NCBI GenBank assembly: GCA_018266455.1 | Contig: JAFEAJ010000008.1 | Coordinates: 62,001 to 126,000, forward strand | Source of the DNA: Bacteroidota bacterium | Lineage (GTDB): Bacteria; Bacteroidota; Bacteroidia; Chitinophagales; Chitinophagaceae | DNA length: 64,000 bases | Direction: 5' to 3' | Shown: positions 52,427-62,133 of the stretch, one piece after another | Numbering within the stretch: the first letter of the stretch is position 1 | Layout of the letters: each line of letters opens with the position of its first letter | Notes under the pieces: model-generated | Databases searched by the model: none | Seen by the model: only the letters and a program-made list of their open reading frames with translations | Told to the model about the DNA's origin: nothing | Made by a program: the position numbers and the translations under genes

Positions 52427-54853
52427 ATGACGATAAGTTATAATTGGCTTCATGACTACCTACCCAAAAAAATCGAGCCGGAAAATCTTTCAAGAATCCT
52501 TACTGCTATTGGTCTTGAAGTAGAAAGCATGGAAAGGTATGAATCAGTAAAAGGATGCCTGAAAGGGTTGTTGGTTGGAGAAGTGGTTGCCTGTGAGAAG
52601 CATCCAAACGCTGACAAGTTAAAACTAACTAGAGTAAACATTGGTAAAGACAGGGCTTTGCAAATTGTTTGTGGCGCGCCTAATGTTGCAGCAGGGCAAA
52701 AGGTAGTTGTTGCCACTGTTGGAACAAAAATTTTCCCCTTGAAGGGAGAGCCTGTTACCATGAAAGCAGCATCCATTCGCGGAATAGAAAGTGAGGGCAT
52801 GATTTGTGCCGAAGATGAAATTGGCCTTGGTGAAAGCCATGAGGGCATCATTGTGCTGCCCCCCAGCACAAAAACCGGCTCATTGGTTTCCGATTATTTC
52901 AAACCTTACGAAGATTATGTTATTGAAATTGGCCTGACCCCAAATCACATGGACGCCATGAGCCATCTTGGGGTAGCCAGGGATGTGTGCGCCTATCTTT
53001 CACACCATGAAAACAGTGATTTCCGGATAAGAAGCCCATTGATAAATAATCTTAAACCCGATAACCAACGGTTACCCATATCCGTAAGTATCGAGAACAA
53101 AGAGGCCTGCCTGCGGTACTCAGGGATAAGCATAACAGGCATAACCATCAAAGATTCTCCAAAGTGGATGCAGGACAAGCTGAAATCAATTGGTCTCCGC
53201 CCAATCAATAACATTGTGGATATTACCAATTACGTTTTGCATGAAACCGGCCAGCCATTGCATGCTTTTGATGCTGATGAAATCAAAGGGAATAAAATCA
53301 TAGTAAAAAACCTTCCTGAAGGAACAAAATTCATCGCCCTTGACGAAAAGGAAAGAAAACTCAGTGCAGAGGATCTGATGATTTGCAATGCAGAAGAAGG
53401 AATGTGCATCGCGGGTGTTTTTGGCGGTTTAAAAAGTGGCGTGAAAGCAACCACAAAAAATATTTTTCTGGAAAGTGCCTGCTTCAACCCGCTTGACATA
53501 CGCAAAACTTCATTCAGGCATGGCCTGCGCACAGATGCTGCCATTCATTTTGAAAAAGGAATGGATATTTCAAATACCGTAAATGCACTAAAAAGAGCAG
53601 CTTCCTTAATAAAGGAATTGGCCAACGGTGAAATTGCTTCAGAAATTGTTGATGTACTACCTCGGCCAAAAAACAAAACGGAAGTCTTGCTTAAGTATCG
53701 TTACCTGAAAAAACTTAGCGGCAAAAGCTATCATCCTGATGCAGTAAAAAAAATCTTGTTTAGTCTTGGTTTTGAAATTGCGAAAGAAGGGCTCGATGAT
53801 ATTCATGTTATTGCCCCCCATCATAAAACCGATATCGCCCTTGCGGCAGATGTAGTTGAAGAAATCATGCGTATTGATGGGTTAGACAACATTCCCATCC
53901 CCTCCTTGATTGCCATTTCCCCATCTGTTGAAACCGATTCTGCATTTTCTTCATACAAAGAAAAAATTGCAAATTACCTGATCGGGCTTGGCTTTAATGA
54001 AATATTCACCAATTCCATTACCAATAGTTCATATTACACCGAAGAAGAGCTGTCAGGAACAGTAAAAATGATTAATAACCTTAGTGCCGAACTTAATGTG
54101 ATGCGGCCATCCTTGCTTGAGACCGGCCTTGAATCGATCTCGTACAATATCAACCGGAAAATAAATAATCTTAAGTTTTTCGAATTTGGTAAGGCCTATG
54201 GAACAAATGCAATTGGGCAATATGTTGAAACAAATCGCCTATGCCTGTATATTACTGGCAATGTTACTGAAGAGTCATGGAGAGGAAAGCCGAAACCTGC
54301 TGATTTTTTTTATGTGAAGGGAATATGTGAAAAAATTGTGCGGCAAATTGCATCAAAACCAATTTCTTTTTCTGCTAATCAAAACAAAAAATTCAGAGAA
54401 GCGCTTGCTGGCAAAATAAATAACAGGGTAGTCCTGGAAGTTGGCATTGCCAGTCCTGCGATATTGAAATTGTTTGATATAAAACAAGTTGTATTATTTG
54501 CAGATTTCAACTGGGATACTTTGCTCAGTATGTCCAGCAATGATATTGAGTTCCATGAACTGCCCAAGCAACTTCCTGTTCATCGTGACCTGGCTATGGT
54601 TGTTGATAAATCATTAGCTTTTGAGCAAGTCGAAAAAACTGTTCAAAAAATGAAGCTCGACAAGCTTCTGCAAACACAACTTTTTGATGTGTTTGAAAGC
54701 GAGAAGCTGGGTGCCAACAAAAAATCCCTGGCCGTCAGCTTCACATTTCTGGATGATGAAAAAACACTTACGGATAACGAAGTGGATACCATGATAAACA
54801 AAATCATGCTTGTACTAGAAAAAGAACTGAATGCGGAGATAAGGAAGTCTTAA
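52427..54853 (+). CDS. pheT: Phenylalanyl-tRNA synthetase beta subunit
   Basis: It forms the alpha2-beta2 enzyme that charges tRNA-Phe; the beta subunit edits and binds tRNA. The order of domains is standard: an N-terminal tRNA-binding OB domain ('EVVACEKHPNADKLKLTRV', about 45-63), the B3/B4 editing region ('GLRPINNIVDITNYVLHETG'), B5 ('EVLLKYRYLKKLSG' onward), a catalytic-like core ('DVVEEIMRIDGLDNIP') and a C-terminal ferredoxin-like domain ('ELPKQLPVHRDLAMVVD'). Length (808) is normal. pheS is not adjacent, so the subunits are encoded separately here. Confidence 0.97.
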   Translation: MTISYNWLHDYLPKKIEPENLSRILTAIGLEVESMERYESVKGCLKGLLVGEVVACEKHPNADKLKLTRVNIGKDRALQIVCGAPNVAAGQKVVVATVGTKIFPLKGEPVTMKAASIRGIESEGMICAEDEIGLGESHEGIIVLPPSTKTGSLVSDYFKPYEDYVIEIGLTPNHMDAMSHLGVARDVCAYLSHHENSDFRIRSPLINNLKPDNQRLPISVSIENKEACLRYSGISITGITIKDSPKWMQDKLKSIGLRPINNIVDITNYVLHETGQPLHAFDADEIKGNKIIVKNLPEGTKFIALDEKERKLSAEDLMICNAEEGMCIAGVFGGLKSGVKATTKNIFLESACFNPLDIRKTSFRHGLRTDAAIHFEKGMDISNTVNALKRAASLIKELANGEIASEIVDVLPRPKNKTEVLLKYRYLKKLSGKSYHPDAVKKILFSLGFEIAKEGLDDIHVIAPHHKTDIALAADVVEEIMRIDGLDNIPIPSLIAISPSVETDSAFSSYKEKIANYLIGLGFNEIFTNSITNSSYYTEEELSGTVKMINNLSAELNVMRPSLLETGLESISYNINRKINNLKFFEFGKAYGTNAIGQYVETNRLCLYITGNVTEESWRGKPKPADFFYVKGICEKIVRQIASKPISFSANQNKKFREALAGKINNRVVLEVGIASPAILKLFDIKQVVLFADFNWDTLLSMSSNDIEFHELPKQLPVHRDLAMVVDKSLAFEQVEKTVQKMKLDKLLQTQLFDVFESEKLGANKKSLAVSFTFLDDEKTLTDNEVDTMINKIMLVLEKELNAEIRKS

Positions 54854-54928
54854 TTTATTAACAATACATGGCTCGGAAAATTTTGAAAAAGGATTTTGTA
54901 ATAAATTGCCTGATATTAAAACTTGTTT

Positions 54929-55216
54929 ATGCAGCAAACTGAAGAGCAAATAAAACGCCTGCAAAATAAATTGCAACAATTGGTTCAGCAACACCAATCA
55001 CTGCAAAAAGAAAATAGCAAACTAAAACAGGAATTGCAGCAACAAAAAAGTCAAAGCAGCTCACAATCTGTAGAAATAGAACTATTGCAGCAGCAAGTTG
55101 AAATTTTAAAATCTTCAAAAGGAGAGATAAATACCGAAGAAAAAAAAGGGCTTGAAAGGAGGATCAATCAATATGTGAAAGAAATTGACAGATGTATTGC
55201 TCTTTTTAACGAATAA
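54929..55216 (+). CDS. Small coiled-coil protein upstream of zapA
   Basis: A 95-residue protein from the ATG at 54929. Residues 1-75 form a continuous coiled coil rich in Gln, Lys, Leu and Glu, with heptad-spaced Leu and Ile and a Gln-rich centre. No membrane segment is present. It lies 75 bp after pheT and on the same strand as zapA, an order I know from other Bacteroidota. By position and shape it may be a division-associated partner, perhaps a functional analogue of ZapB, but no sequence proof exists. Confidence 0.72.
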   Translation: MQQTEEQIKRLQNKLQQLVQQHQSLQKENSKLKQELQQQKSQSSSQSVEIELLQQQVEILKSSKGEINTEEKKGLERRINQYVKEIDRCIALFNE

Positions 55217-55219
55217 AAT

Positions 55220-55474
55220 TTAAATACGCTTTACCAATTTTGTTTTTATCGCATCGCTCCCCCTGGATACCTCGAGCGTATATACCCCATATGGCAAATC
55301 ATTAAGGCCACTCCAGTTGAAAACAAGCTGATTTTTTTCTGCTTCGGTTTCCAGGGCACTGCACACGATTCCGTATTCATCTTTCAAAACGGCTTTTAAC
55401 AAGCATTTTTGCGGCTGGTCAAGCTCAAATATCACCCGGTCTATAAAAACCGGCGACTTCAGTTTAAGTAGCAT
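55220..55474 (-). CDS. Isolated T9SS sorting-domain-like small protein
   Basis: An 84-residue protein that runs against its neighbours, 3 bp from the convergent coiled-coil gene. Its pattern ('IFELDQPQKCLLKAVLKDEYG' region, then 'WSGLNDLPYGVYTLEV' and a final 'KTKLVKRI') closely resembles a type IX secretion C-terminal domain: beta strands, a LPxGVYxLxV block and a short basic end. A T9SS cargo normally carries this at its C-terminus behind a large body and a signal peptide; both are missing here. It may be a relic of a cargo gene or a small cytoplasmic protein with the same fold. Confidence 0.62.
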   Translation of the reverse strand: MLLKLKSPVFIDRVIFELDQPQKCLLKAVLKDEYGIVCSALETEAEKNQLVFNWSGLNDLPYGVYTLEVSRGSDAIKTKLVKRI

Positions 55475-55578
55475 AACGGGAGTTTAGTTGTCTTGATGAA
55501 AAACTTATATTTCTAAATAGGCCTATAACAGCAGAAACATGTATAACTTTGGAGTTTTCTTGAGAGAGCATAGGCATA

Positions 55579-55587
55579 TGTGGATAA
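55579..55587. promoter_or_regulatory. Perfect DnaA box upstream of zapA
   Basis: TGTGGATAA, the exact reverse complement of the DnaA box TTATCCACA, lies 33 bp before the zapA start, in non-coding DNA. It could link zapA expression to the cell cycle, or be chance. Confidence 0.4.
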
Positions 55588-55620
55588 TCTGTTAATAAAA
55601 GTATAAAAACTATTTCTATT

Positions 55621-55926
55621 ATGCAAGAATTAATTCCAATAAATATTGTTTTGGGAGATCGTACCTACCGAATCAAAATCAGCCCTTTGGATGAACAGGA
55701 GGTTAGGAAGGTTTTAAAGGCAATCAACGACAAAATCATTGAATTTAAAACCCAGTTTTCAGGAAAAGACATGCAGGATTATGTGGCCATGGTCTTGTTA
55801 TGGTATGCCACTCAGGCCCCCCCTTCATTAAGGCCCCAGCCCGAACTACATGCAAATTTGCAGAACGCACTTTCCAAAATCGAGCTTCAGCTTGACAAGG
55901 TTTTACAATTTAGGGTTCAAGGTTAA
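55621..55926 (+). CDS. zapA: Cell division protein ZapA
   Basis: A 101-residue cytoplasmic protein that cross-links FtsZ filaments at midcell. The N-terminal domain shows 'IPINIVLGDRTYRIKISPLDEQEVRKVLKAINDKI' (residues 5-39), which matches ZapA, and the C-terminal half is a helix for tetramer formation. It lies between the small coiled-coil gene and rny. Confidence 0.9.
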   Translation: MQELIPINIVLGDRTYRIKISPLDEQEVRKVLKAINDKIIEFKTQFSGKDMQDYVAMVLLWYATQAPPSLRPQPELHANLQNALSKIELQLDKVLQFRVQG

Positions 55927-56031
55927 ATGCGTGGCCAAAATACGTATCTTCGCCAACTAGCAAATTTCCAGGCAAATAACTGAGCATGGAGAGAAGAAAT
56001 AACATTACAAATTTTTTAAACTTTAGACTTA

Positions 56032-57597
56032 ATGGATTCAAATACAATGTATATTATCATAGGTGCAATAGCGCTCGCCTTAGGCATATTCTTGGGCAGG
56101 CTCCTATTCGCCAGAAATACAAACAAAAAAATCAGTGAAGCCGAACAGCAGGTGGCCAAAATGATTTCAGACGCTCAAGCGACATCTGAAAACCTAAAAA
56201 AAGAGAAACTTCTTGAAGCTAAAGAAAAATTTGTACAGCTTAAGGCAGAACATGATAAAGAGATATTAGAGAGAAACAAGAAGTTAAGCGATGCCGAAAC
56301 CAGGACAAAGCAAAAAGAACAAAGCATTAACCAAAAGCTGGAAAACCTAGATAAACAAGCTAAAGAAAACGATGCAATAAAAGAGAACCTGAACCGACAG
56401 ATCGGAGTGGTAAACGTAAAGCGAACTGAACTGGAAAAACACCAGGAAGAACATATCCGCCGTCTTGAAAAGATAGCAGCGCTGACAGCTGAAGAAGCCA
56501 AAGCGCAGCTTATTGAAAGCCTGAAACAAGAAGCACATACGCAGGCTTTGGCCCTCCAACAGGATATTATTGATGACGCAAAACAGAAAGCAAACAAAGA
56601 AGCCAGAAAAATAATTATCCAAAGCATACAGCGCACAGCAGCAGAACAGGCTATTGAAAACTCCATCACTGTTTTCAACCTGGAAAGTGATGAAATAAAG
56701 GGCCAGATTATTGGTAGGGAAGGAAGAAATATCCGGGCGATAGAAGCTGCCACAGGGGTTGACCTCATAGTTGATGATACCCCTGAAGCCATAGTTCTCT
56801 CTTCATTTGACCCATTAAGGCGCGAAATTGCACGGCTTTCTTTACAAAGGCTGGTAGCAGATGGCCGAATACATCCTGCCCGCATCGAGGAAATTGTTGA
56901 AAAGACACGCCGGCAAATTGAAGAACAGGTGATGGAAATCGGAGAAAGGACAGTAATTGAACTGGGCATACATGGCTTGCATAAAGAATTGGTCAGGATT
57001 GTAGGCAAGATGAGGTTCCGTTCTTCTTACGGTCAAAACTTATTGATGCACAGCCGGGAAGTGGCCAACCTTTGCGCTATTATGGCCGCAGAATTAGGGC
57101 TGAACGTGAAATTGGCTAAACGCGCCGGCTTGTTGCATGATATAGGCAAAGTGCCGGATGAAGAAACAGAATTGAGCCACGCTTTGCTGGGCATGAAACT
57201 GGCGGAAAAATACGGGGAGAACCCTGCTGTTGTGAACGCAATTGGCGCCCACCATGATGAGGTTGAAATGCAATACGTGATTTCTCCTATTATCCAGGCT
57301 TGTGATGCGATCAGCGGCGCCCGGCCAGGGGCTCGCAGGGAAATCATGCAGCAATATCTTCAGCGAATTAAGGACCTGGAGAATCTTGCATTGGCCTACC
57401 AAGGTGTCGAAAAAGCCTATGCAATCCAGGCTGGCAGAGAATTGCGGGTAATCGTGGAGGCTGACAAGGTAAGTGATGCCGACAGCGCCAAACTGAGTTT
57501 TGAAGTGGCGCAAAAAATACAAACGGAAATGACTTACCCGGGTCAGATTAAAGTAACAGTAATCAGAGAAAAAAGGTCAGTAAATGTAGCCCGGTAG
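56032..57597 (+). CDS. rny: Ribonuclease Y
   Basis: A membrane-anchored endoribonuclease that starts mRNA decay. An N-terminal helix (about 5-25) anchors it, followed by a long charged coiled coil (to about 205), a KH domain ('GRDGRNIR'-like '[18 protein letters not shown]', about 228-245) and an HD domain with '[19 protein letters not shown]' carrying the metal-binding His-Asp pair. Length (521) is normal. Antisense open frames in the coiled-coil region are artefacts of its Lys/Glu-rich codons. Confidence 0.96.
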   Translation: MDSNTMYIIIGAIALALGIFLGRLLFARNTNKKISEAEQQVAKMISDAQATSENLKKEKLLEAKEKFVQLKAEHDKEILERNKKLSDAETRTKQKEQSINQKLENLDKQAKENDAIKENLNRQIGVVNVKRTELEKHQEEHIRRLEKIAALTAEEAKAQLIESLKQEAHTQALALQQDIIDDAKQKANKEARKIIIQSIQRTAAEQAIENSITVFNLESDEIKGQIIGREGRNIRAIEAATGVDLIVDDTPEAIVLSSFDPLRREIARLSLQRLVADGRIHPARIEEIVEKTRRQIEEQVMEIGERTVIELGIHGLHKELVRIVGKMRFRSSYGQNLLMHSREVANLCAIMAAELGLNVKLAKRAGLLHDIGKVPDEETELSHALLGMKLAEKYGENPAVVNAIGAHHDEVEMQYVISPIIQACDAISGARPGARREIMQQYLQRIKDLENLALAYQGVEKAYAIQAGRELRVIVEADKVSDADSAKLSFEVAQKIQTEMTYPGQIKVTVIREKRSVNVAR

Positions 57598-57668
57598 GAG
57601 AGCCTCTTTTGCTTAGCCTTCCTTTAGTTTTAATCCTGGGCGATAATGCTTAAAATAGGAAGCAATAA

Positions 57669-57700
57669 TTTGGTGAATCCCTAATACAATACTACTTTTG
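57669..57700 (+). promoter_or_regulatory. Promoter of rplS
   Basis: TTTG at 57669-57672 and TACTTTTG at 57693-57700 are separated by exactly 20 bp, a near-perfect Bacteroidota promoter. It ends 19 bp before the rplS ATG. Confidence 0.78.
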
Positions 57701-57719
57701 CAATCCTAAAAAATAAGCC

Positions 57720-58070
57720 ATGAATTCGGCAATAGCATTTGTACACGAGCAATTAACTGGGAAAAAAGAGTTTCCAAAATTCAAAGCGGGCGATAATATC
57801 ACCGTCAACTATAAAATTATTGAAGGGAATAAAGAACGCATACAGGGATTTAAAGGTGATGTTTTAAAACGCCAGGGAGTTGGCCATACGGCAACCTTCA
57901 CCGTTCGTAAAATCTCTGATGGCGTTGGGGTAGAAAGAACATTCCCTTTGTTTTCGCCAAATATTGAATCGATAGAGTTAAACAAAGTCGGCCGCGTACG
58001 CAGGGCAAAACTGTATTTCCAACGTGAAAGAAGCGGCAAAAATGCCCGTATCAAGGAGAAAAGAATTTAA
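57720..58070 (+). CDS. rplS: 50S ribosomal protein L19
   Basis: A 116-residue large-subunit protein at the 30S-50S interface. '[30 protein letters not shown]' (residues 19-48) and '[17 protein letters not shown]' are conserved across bacterial L19, and the basic C-terminus ('[20 protein letters not shown]') completes it. It is transcribed from its own strong promoter, fitting its need for high expression. Confidence 0.97.
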   Translation: MNSAIAFVHEQLTGKKEFPKFKAGDNITVNYKIIEGNKERIQGFKGDVLKRQGVGHTATFTVRKISDGVGVERTFPLFSPNIESIELNKVGRVRRAKLYFQRERSGKNARIKEKRI

Positions 58071-58160
58071 TTATTTCCGAACTTCTACCACCTGAATGTG
58101 TTAAATGTATTTCAGTTATTGATTTTCTTCTTTAACTTTACACACATAAAATAAAATATT

Positions 58161-58400
58161 ATGGGAGATTTATTCAGCGGTCCGCACATTTTATTAATAG
58201 CATTAGTAGTCCTTCTGTTATTTGGCGGCAAGAAAATTCCTGAATTGATGCGTGGCCTCGGAAGGGGCATCAGAGAGTTCAAAGATGCCAAGGACAATGT
58301 GAGAAGAGAGATTGAAGATCATTATGATGATAATCATCCATCTAACAATGCTAGTTCTTCATCGAACAAAGTTTCATCTGGTTCTTCTGCCAACAATTAA
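58161..58400 (+). CDS. tatA: Sec-independent translocase protein TatA/E
   Basis: A 79-residue protein of the Tat pore. One short helix ('[22 protein letters not shown]') with the FGxxKxPE hinge is followed by an amphipathic helix ('[19 protein letters not shown]') and a polar Ser/Asn-rich tail. With TatC nearby it forms a minimal Tat system with no separate TatB. The phospholipase C at 1846-4353 has a twin-arginine signal and is a likely substrate. Confidence 0.94.
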   Translation: MGDLFSGPHILLIALVVLLLFGGKKIPELMRGLGRGIREFKDAKDNVRREIEDHYDDNHPSNNASSSSNKVSSGSSANN

Positions 58401-58425
58401 GAGTTTTCTCTCTATTAAGGTATAT

Positions 58426-58456
58426 AAAACCTCGCGATTTGTTTCTGCGAGGTTTT
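58426..58456 (+). terminator. Terminator between tatA and tatC
   Basis: AAAACCTCGC (58426-58435) pairs with GCGAGGTTTT (58447-58456) over an 11-base loop, followed by a T-rich run. It would end tatA transcripts before tatC, or let a fraction through. Confidence 0.78.
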
Positions 58457-58502
58457 CTTTTTATTTGCAATATTTTTATACTCCCATGTATTCAACTATT
58501 TC

Positions 58503-59348
58503 ATGAAACTATTCAGAAGGAATTTCAGCGATAAGTCAACCGGAGAGATGTCTTTCATTGAACATTTAGATGTGTTGCGCGGTCATCTTTTCAAATCTGC
58601 TGTTGCTGTTGCTTTAGGAGCAATTGTGATGGCTATCTACAATAGTTTTATTGTAAAAAGAATATTGATGGGGCCCACAAATAAAGATTTTCCGACTTAT
58701 CATTTTTTATGCAAGGTGAGCAGGCGGTTGGGCCTGGGCGATAAGCTTTGTATGAGCGAGATCCATGTACGGATGCAAAGCAATGCAGTTGCCGGGCAGT
58801 TTGATGTGTATTTCAATATTATACTGATTGGCGGTTTTATCATTGCATTCCCTTATGTTTTCTGGCAGTTTTGGAAATTCACCAAACCGGCTTTAACGGA
58901 TAGAGAATTAAGAAACACAAGAGGGGTTATTTTTTGGGTTTCGCTGCTTTTTTTTATTGGCGTACTTTTCGGCTACTTTGTTATTGCGCCTTACACCATT
59001 CATTTTTTCGCCAACTTTTCTATTTCAGAAAATGTTGAGAACATATGGACCATTGGCAGTTACTTCAATACCATTGTACCCTTAATTTTGGGGGCAGGGC
59101 TTGCGTTCCAGTTGCCCCTGGTAATGTATTTTCTGGCTAAGGTAAACGTTGTGAGCTCGAAATACCTGCGGCGTGTAAGAAAATATGCAATCCTGATTAT
59201 GCTTATCGTGGCTGGCATTATCACACCGCCTGATATGCTAAGCCAAATCGTTTGTACGCTTCCCTTGATGTTGCTGTACGAAATCAGCATCTGGCTTTGT
59301 GTCAAGGTCGAAAAACAACAGAAACAACAGGAAGAAGAATGGCAATGA
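58503..59348 (+). CDS. tatC: Sec-independent translocase protein TatC
   Basis: The core receptor of the Tat pathway, with six membrane helices. Conserved segments are present: 'MSFIEHLDVLRGHLFKS' near the N-terminus (the HLxELR-like motif), 'FPYVFWQFWKFTKPALTDRE' and 'GAGLAFQLPLVMYFL'. At 281 residues it is slightly longer than the usual 250 because of an insert near 55-85, typical of Bacteroidota. It lies 102 bp after tatA, with a terminator between. Confidence 0.95.
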   Translation: MKLFRRNFSDKSTGEMSFIEHLDVLRGHLFKSAVAVALGAIVMAIYNSFIVKRILMGPTNKDFPTYHFLCKVSRRLGLGDKLCMSEIHVRMQSNAVAGQFDVYFNIILIGGFIIAFPYVFWQFWKFTKPALTDRELRNTRGVIFWVSLLFFIGVLFGYFVIAPYTIHFFANFSISENVENIWTIGSYFNTIVPLILGAGLAFQLPLVMYFLAKVNVVSSKYLRRVRKYAILIMLIVAGIITPPDMLSQIVCTLPLMLLYEISIWLCVKVEKQQKQQEEEWQ

Positions 59349-59392
59349 TAATGCAAACCCATTTTATCATCTTATAACAAAAAAATAAAAGG

Positions 59393-60856
59393 TTGTTTAC
59401 TTACAGTTCAATAAGTAATTATCACAGCTTTTTAGCTGAAAACCCTGATGGCTGTTCCATTGCAGTAAGTCATTTTTTGGCAAAAATTAAAGAAAAGGAA
59501 TCCCTGAACGCTTTTTTGGAGGTGTATGCCGAAGAAGCAATTGCAAAAGCTAAATGGCTTGATGACAAAAGAAAAACAGGCAAGCCGCTTGGGAAACTGC
59601 ATGGTGTTGTAATCGCTTTGAAAGATGTTATTGCCTATACAGGCCACCAATTATCTGCTTCATCCAAAATTTTAGAAAATTTCAGGTCAATTTATAATGC
59701 AAGTGCTGTGGAAAAACTGCTGGAAGAAGAAGCAATAATTATTGGGAGAAATAACTGCGACGAATTTGCTATGGGATCTACCAATGAAAACTCGGCGTTT
59801 GGGAATGTGCTGAATGCGGCGGATCAAACAAGAGTTCCCGGCGGATCTTCGGGAGGCTCTGCTGTTGCCGTTCAAGCCGGGTTATGTATGGCAAGCCTCG
59901 GCAGCGACACCGGTGGTTCGGTAAGGCAGCCAGCAGGTTTTTGCGGGATCATAGGGCTTAAGCCTACTTATGGCAGAATATCCCGTTATGGGCTTATAGC
60001 TTACGCTTCGTCTTTTGATCAGATTGGAATTTTTGCTAATAACATCTCAGATGTAGCCATCGTTCTTGAAGTAATTGAAAGGCCTGATGATTTTGACAGC
60101 ACTTTATCAAATGCACCGGCCAGAAATTATTCATCTGAGCTTATTAAAACAGGCAAAAAGTTTCGGATTGCTTATTTTAAAGAAGCTTTTGATCATGCTT
60201 CGCTTGACCCTGAAATCAGGGAAGCAAGCTATAGTTTGATCAATAGGCTAGAAGAAGACGGTCACTTAACAAAAGCAGTTGATTTTAAATACCTCGATTA
60301 TATAGTACCTACATATTATGTGCTATCAACCGCTGAAGCTTCTTCTAACCTTTCAAGGTTTGACGGAGTTAAATACGGGTATCGCACAGATTTGGGCAGT
60401 TCTGACTTAACCGAATTTTATAAATCGACCCGTTCAAAGGCTTTCGGTAAAGAAGTAAAACGGCGTATCTTATTGGGAACCTTTGTATTAAGCGCAGGTT
60501 ATTATGATGCCTATTTTACCAGGGCCCAAAAAATCAGGAAATTATTAATAAATAAAACAAACTTGATTTTCAATGATTTCGACTTGATTTTGCTCCCTAC
60601 ATCTCCCTCTACTGCATTTAAAATCGGTGAAAAAAAAAGCGACCCAATTGCAATGTATCTATCTGATATATATACAGTTTATGCAAACTTAACCGGGATC
60701 CCGGCCATATCCTTCCCTTTATCCACTCACACAAATGGCATGCCTTTTGGGATACAAGCTATGACAAACCGATTTAAAGAATTACTTTTGTTGCAGTTCT
60801 CGGAGCTACTGGCCCAAAAATACACATCCTTCCAAAATCCTACTTCCGGGAATTGA
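59393..60856 (+). CDS. gatA: Asp-tRNA(Asn)/Glu-tRNA(Gln) amidotransferase subunit A
   Basis: It supplies ammonia from glutamine for the GatCAB complex that makes Gln-tRNA or Asn-tRNA. The amidase signature is intact, with catalytic Lys in 'VIALKDVIAYTG' and the serines in 'RVPGGSSGGSAVAVQAG' and 'LGSDTGGSVRQPAG'. The start is a TTG at 59393 (preceded by AAAAGG), which gives the normal 'FTYSSISNYHSFL' opening; no ATG suits. Length (487) is normal. gatB and gatC are not adjacent. Confidence 0.95.
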   Translation: MFTYSSISNYHSFLAENPDGCSIAVSHFLAKIKEKESLNAFLEVYAEEAIAKAKWLDDKRKTGKPLGKLHGVVIALKDVIAYTGHQLSASSKILENFRSIYNASAVEKLLEEEAIIIGRNNCDEFAMGSTNENSAFGNVLNAADQTRVPGGSSGGSAVAVQAGLCMASLGSDTGGSVRQPAGFCGIIGLKPTYGRISRYGLIAYASSFDQIGIFANNISDVAIVLEVIERPDDFDSTLSNAPARNYSSELIKTGKKFRIAYFKEAFDHASLDPEIREASYSLINRLEEDGHLTKAVDFKYLDYIVPTYYVLSTAEASSNLSRFDGVKYGYRTDLGSSDLTEFYKSTRSKAFGKEVKRRILLGTFVLSAGYYDAYFTRAQKIRKLLINKTNLIFNDFDLILLPTSPSTAFKIGEKKSDPIAMYLSDIYTVYANLTGIPAISFPLSTHTNGMPFGIQAMTNRFKELLLLQFSELLAQKYTSFQNPTSGN

Positions 60857-60933
60857 AATGAGCTGGTTTATAATCCCCCTATGAAAGATTATACCCAATA
60901 ATATTATTGGATTAATCTTTTAATTTTCAATCA

Positions 60934-62076
60934 ATGAGTTTGAGGTTTTTACTATTGATTGCCATTGGCATAGGACTTTCTTCTATAAGCTTTGGCAACA
61001 AACCGGGTAGTTACGGCCCGACAAACTTTGCGGACACAGGAGTGTCCTTCATGAATTCTTCTAATCAAGGCATTATTCACCCTGAACGCAATAACACGCC
61101 ATCAGAAGATGGCTTTAAGGATTTATTCATAGCTACTTCAATTGGGGGGAGCAACGGAGCAAAACTCAACCCCAAAGCCCTTAGTTTTGTTCAGGACTAT
61201 ATCGAAAAGAATGGCAAAGAGCTCCAAGAGATGAAAGATTGGGGACGGCCATATTTCAGTTTGATTAACAAGATTTTGACAAAGTATGGCCTGCCAACCG
61301 AACTCAAGTATCTGGCGGTTATAGAGTCACAGTTAAAGCCCACATCTGTTTCCTGGGCTGGAGCAGTTGGCCCCTGGCAATTGATGCCATCTACAGCCCG
61401 CCTATTGGGTTTAAAGGTAAGCCACAAGCACGATGAAAGAATGAATTATTATAAAAGCACGCAAGCAGCTGCGAAGTACCTGCGCGATTTATATAATGAA
61501 TTCGGCGACTGGTTGCTTGTAATAGCTGCATATAACGGTGGAACAGCACATGTTTACAGTGCTATGCGCAAAAGCCACAGCCAAAATTTTTGGGACTTAC
61601 AATACTACCTGCCTGCCGAATCCAGGAACCATGTTAAAAAGTTTATCGGCACACATTATATTTTTGAAGGACAGGGCGGGGTTACTACTTTAACAAAAGA
61701 TGAAGCCACAAAGCAATTATCCGGGTCTTCAATGTATGTTTTCAATAGAAATATCAGCAAAGAGGAGTTAAAAGACACAAAGACCATTTCAGTTTCAGGA
61801 AAATATTGCGCCGACATCATTGCAAAAAACATATTCATGAATTTAACTGCTTTCAACAGGTACAATCCTGATTTTGACAAAGTAATGGCAAGTGCCAATA
61901 ACACTTATGATATGAAATTGCCATCTGATAAAATGAGTATGTTTATTGCAAATAAATATCAAATCCTGAACGAGTCGGTCCAGCAATTGTTGAATGGAGA
62001 TGATTTAGAAAAAGAAGATAACAATACCAGCATCGCTGCTACCGTTGCGTCTGTCAGCACTAAAGAAAAGAAATAA
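60934..62076 (+). CDS. Membrane-bound or periplasmic lytic transglycosylase (SLT/MltD-like)
   Basis: A 380-residue exported enzyme that cleaves the glycan strands of peptidoglycan. A signal peptide covers about 1-21. The catalytic SLT domain (about 90-250) has 'LKYLAVIESQLKPTSVSWAGAVGPWQLMPSTARLLGL' (about 125-161) with the catalytic Glu in 'IES', and 'VIAAYNGGTAHV'. The C-terminal part (about 265-355) resembles LysM-like repeats, suited to peptidoglycan binding. A terminator follows the stop. Confidence 0.92.
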   Translation: MSLRFLLLIAIGIGLSSISFGNKPGSYGPTNFADTGVSFMNSSNQGIIHPERNNTPSEDGFKDLFIATSIGGSNGAKLNPKALSFVQDYIEKNGKELQEMKDWGRPYFSLINKILTKYGLPTELKYLAVIESQLKPTSVSWAGAVGPWQLMPSTARLLGLKVSHKHDERMNYYKSTQAAAKYLRDLYNEFGDWLLVIAAYNGGTAHVYSAMRKSHSQNFWDLQYYLPAESRNHVKKFIGTHYIFEGQGGVTTLTKDEATKQLSGSSMYVFNRNISKEELKDTKTISVSGKYCADIIAKNIFMNLTAFNRYNPDFDKVMASANNTYDMKLPSDKMSMFIANKYQILNESVQQLLNGDDLEKEDNNTSIAATVASVSTKEKK

Positions 62077-62098
62077 AACTTTGATATAGAAAAAGGAT

Positions 62099-62133
62099 GA
62101 GGCTGTCTCAAAAGTCCGGGACAGCCTCTTTTT
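62099..62133 (+). terminator. Terminator of the lytic transglycosylase
   Basis: GAGGCTGTC (62099-62107) pairs with GACAGCCTC (62120-62128) with a 12-base loop, then a T-rich run. It is 23 bp after the transglycosylase stop. The sequence also resembles the ends of some insertion elements, which I cannot exclude. Confidence 0.75.

Noticed and set aside
56175..57008. 277-residue minus-strand open frame inside rny
   Set aside because: It is the antisense shadow of the Lys/Glu-rich coiled coil of RNase Y and has the Ser/Phe-rich composition expected of such shadows.
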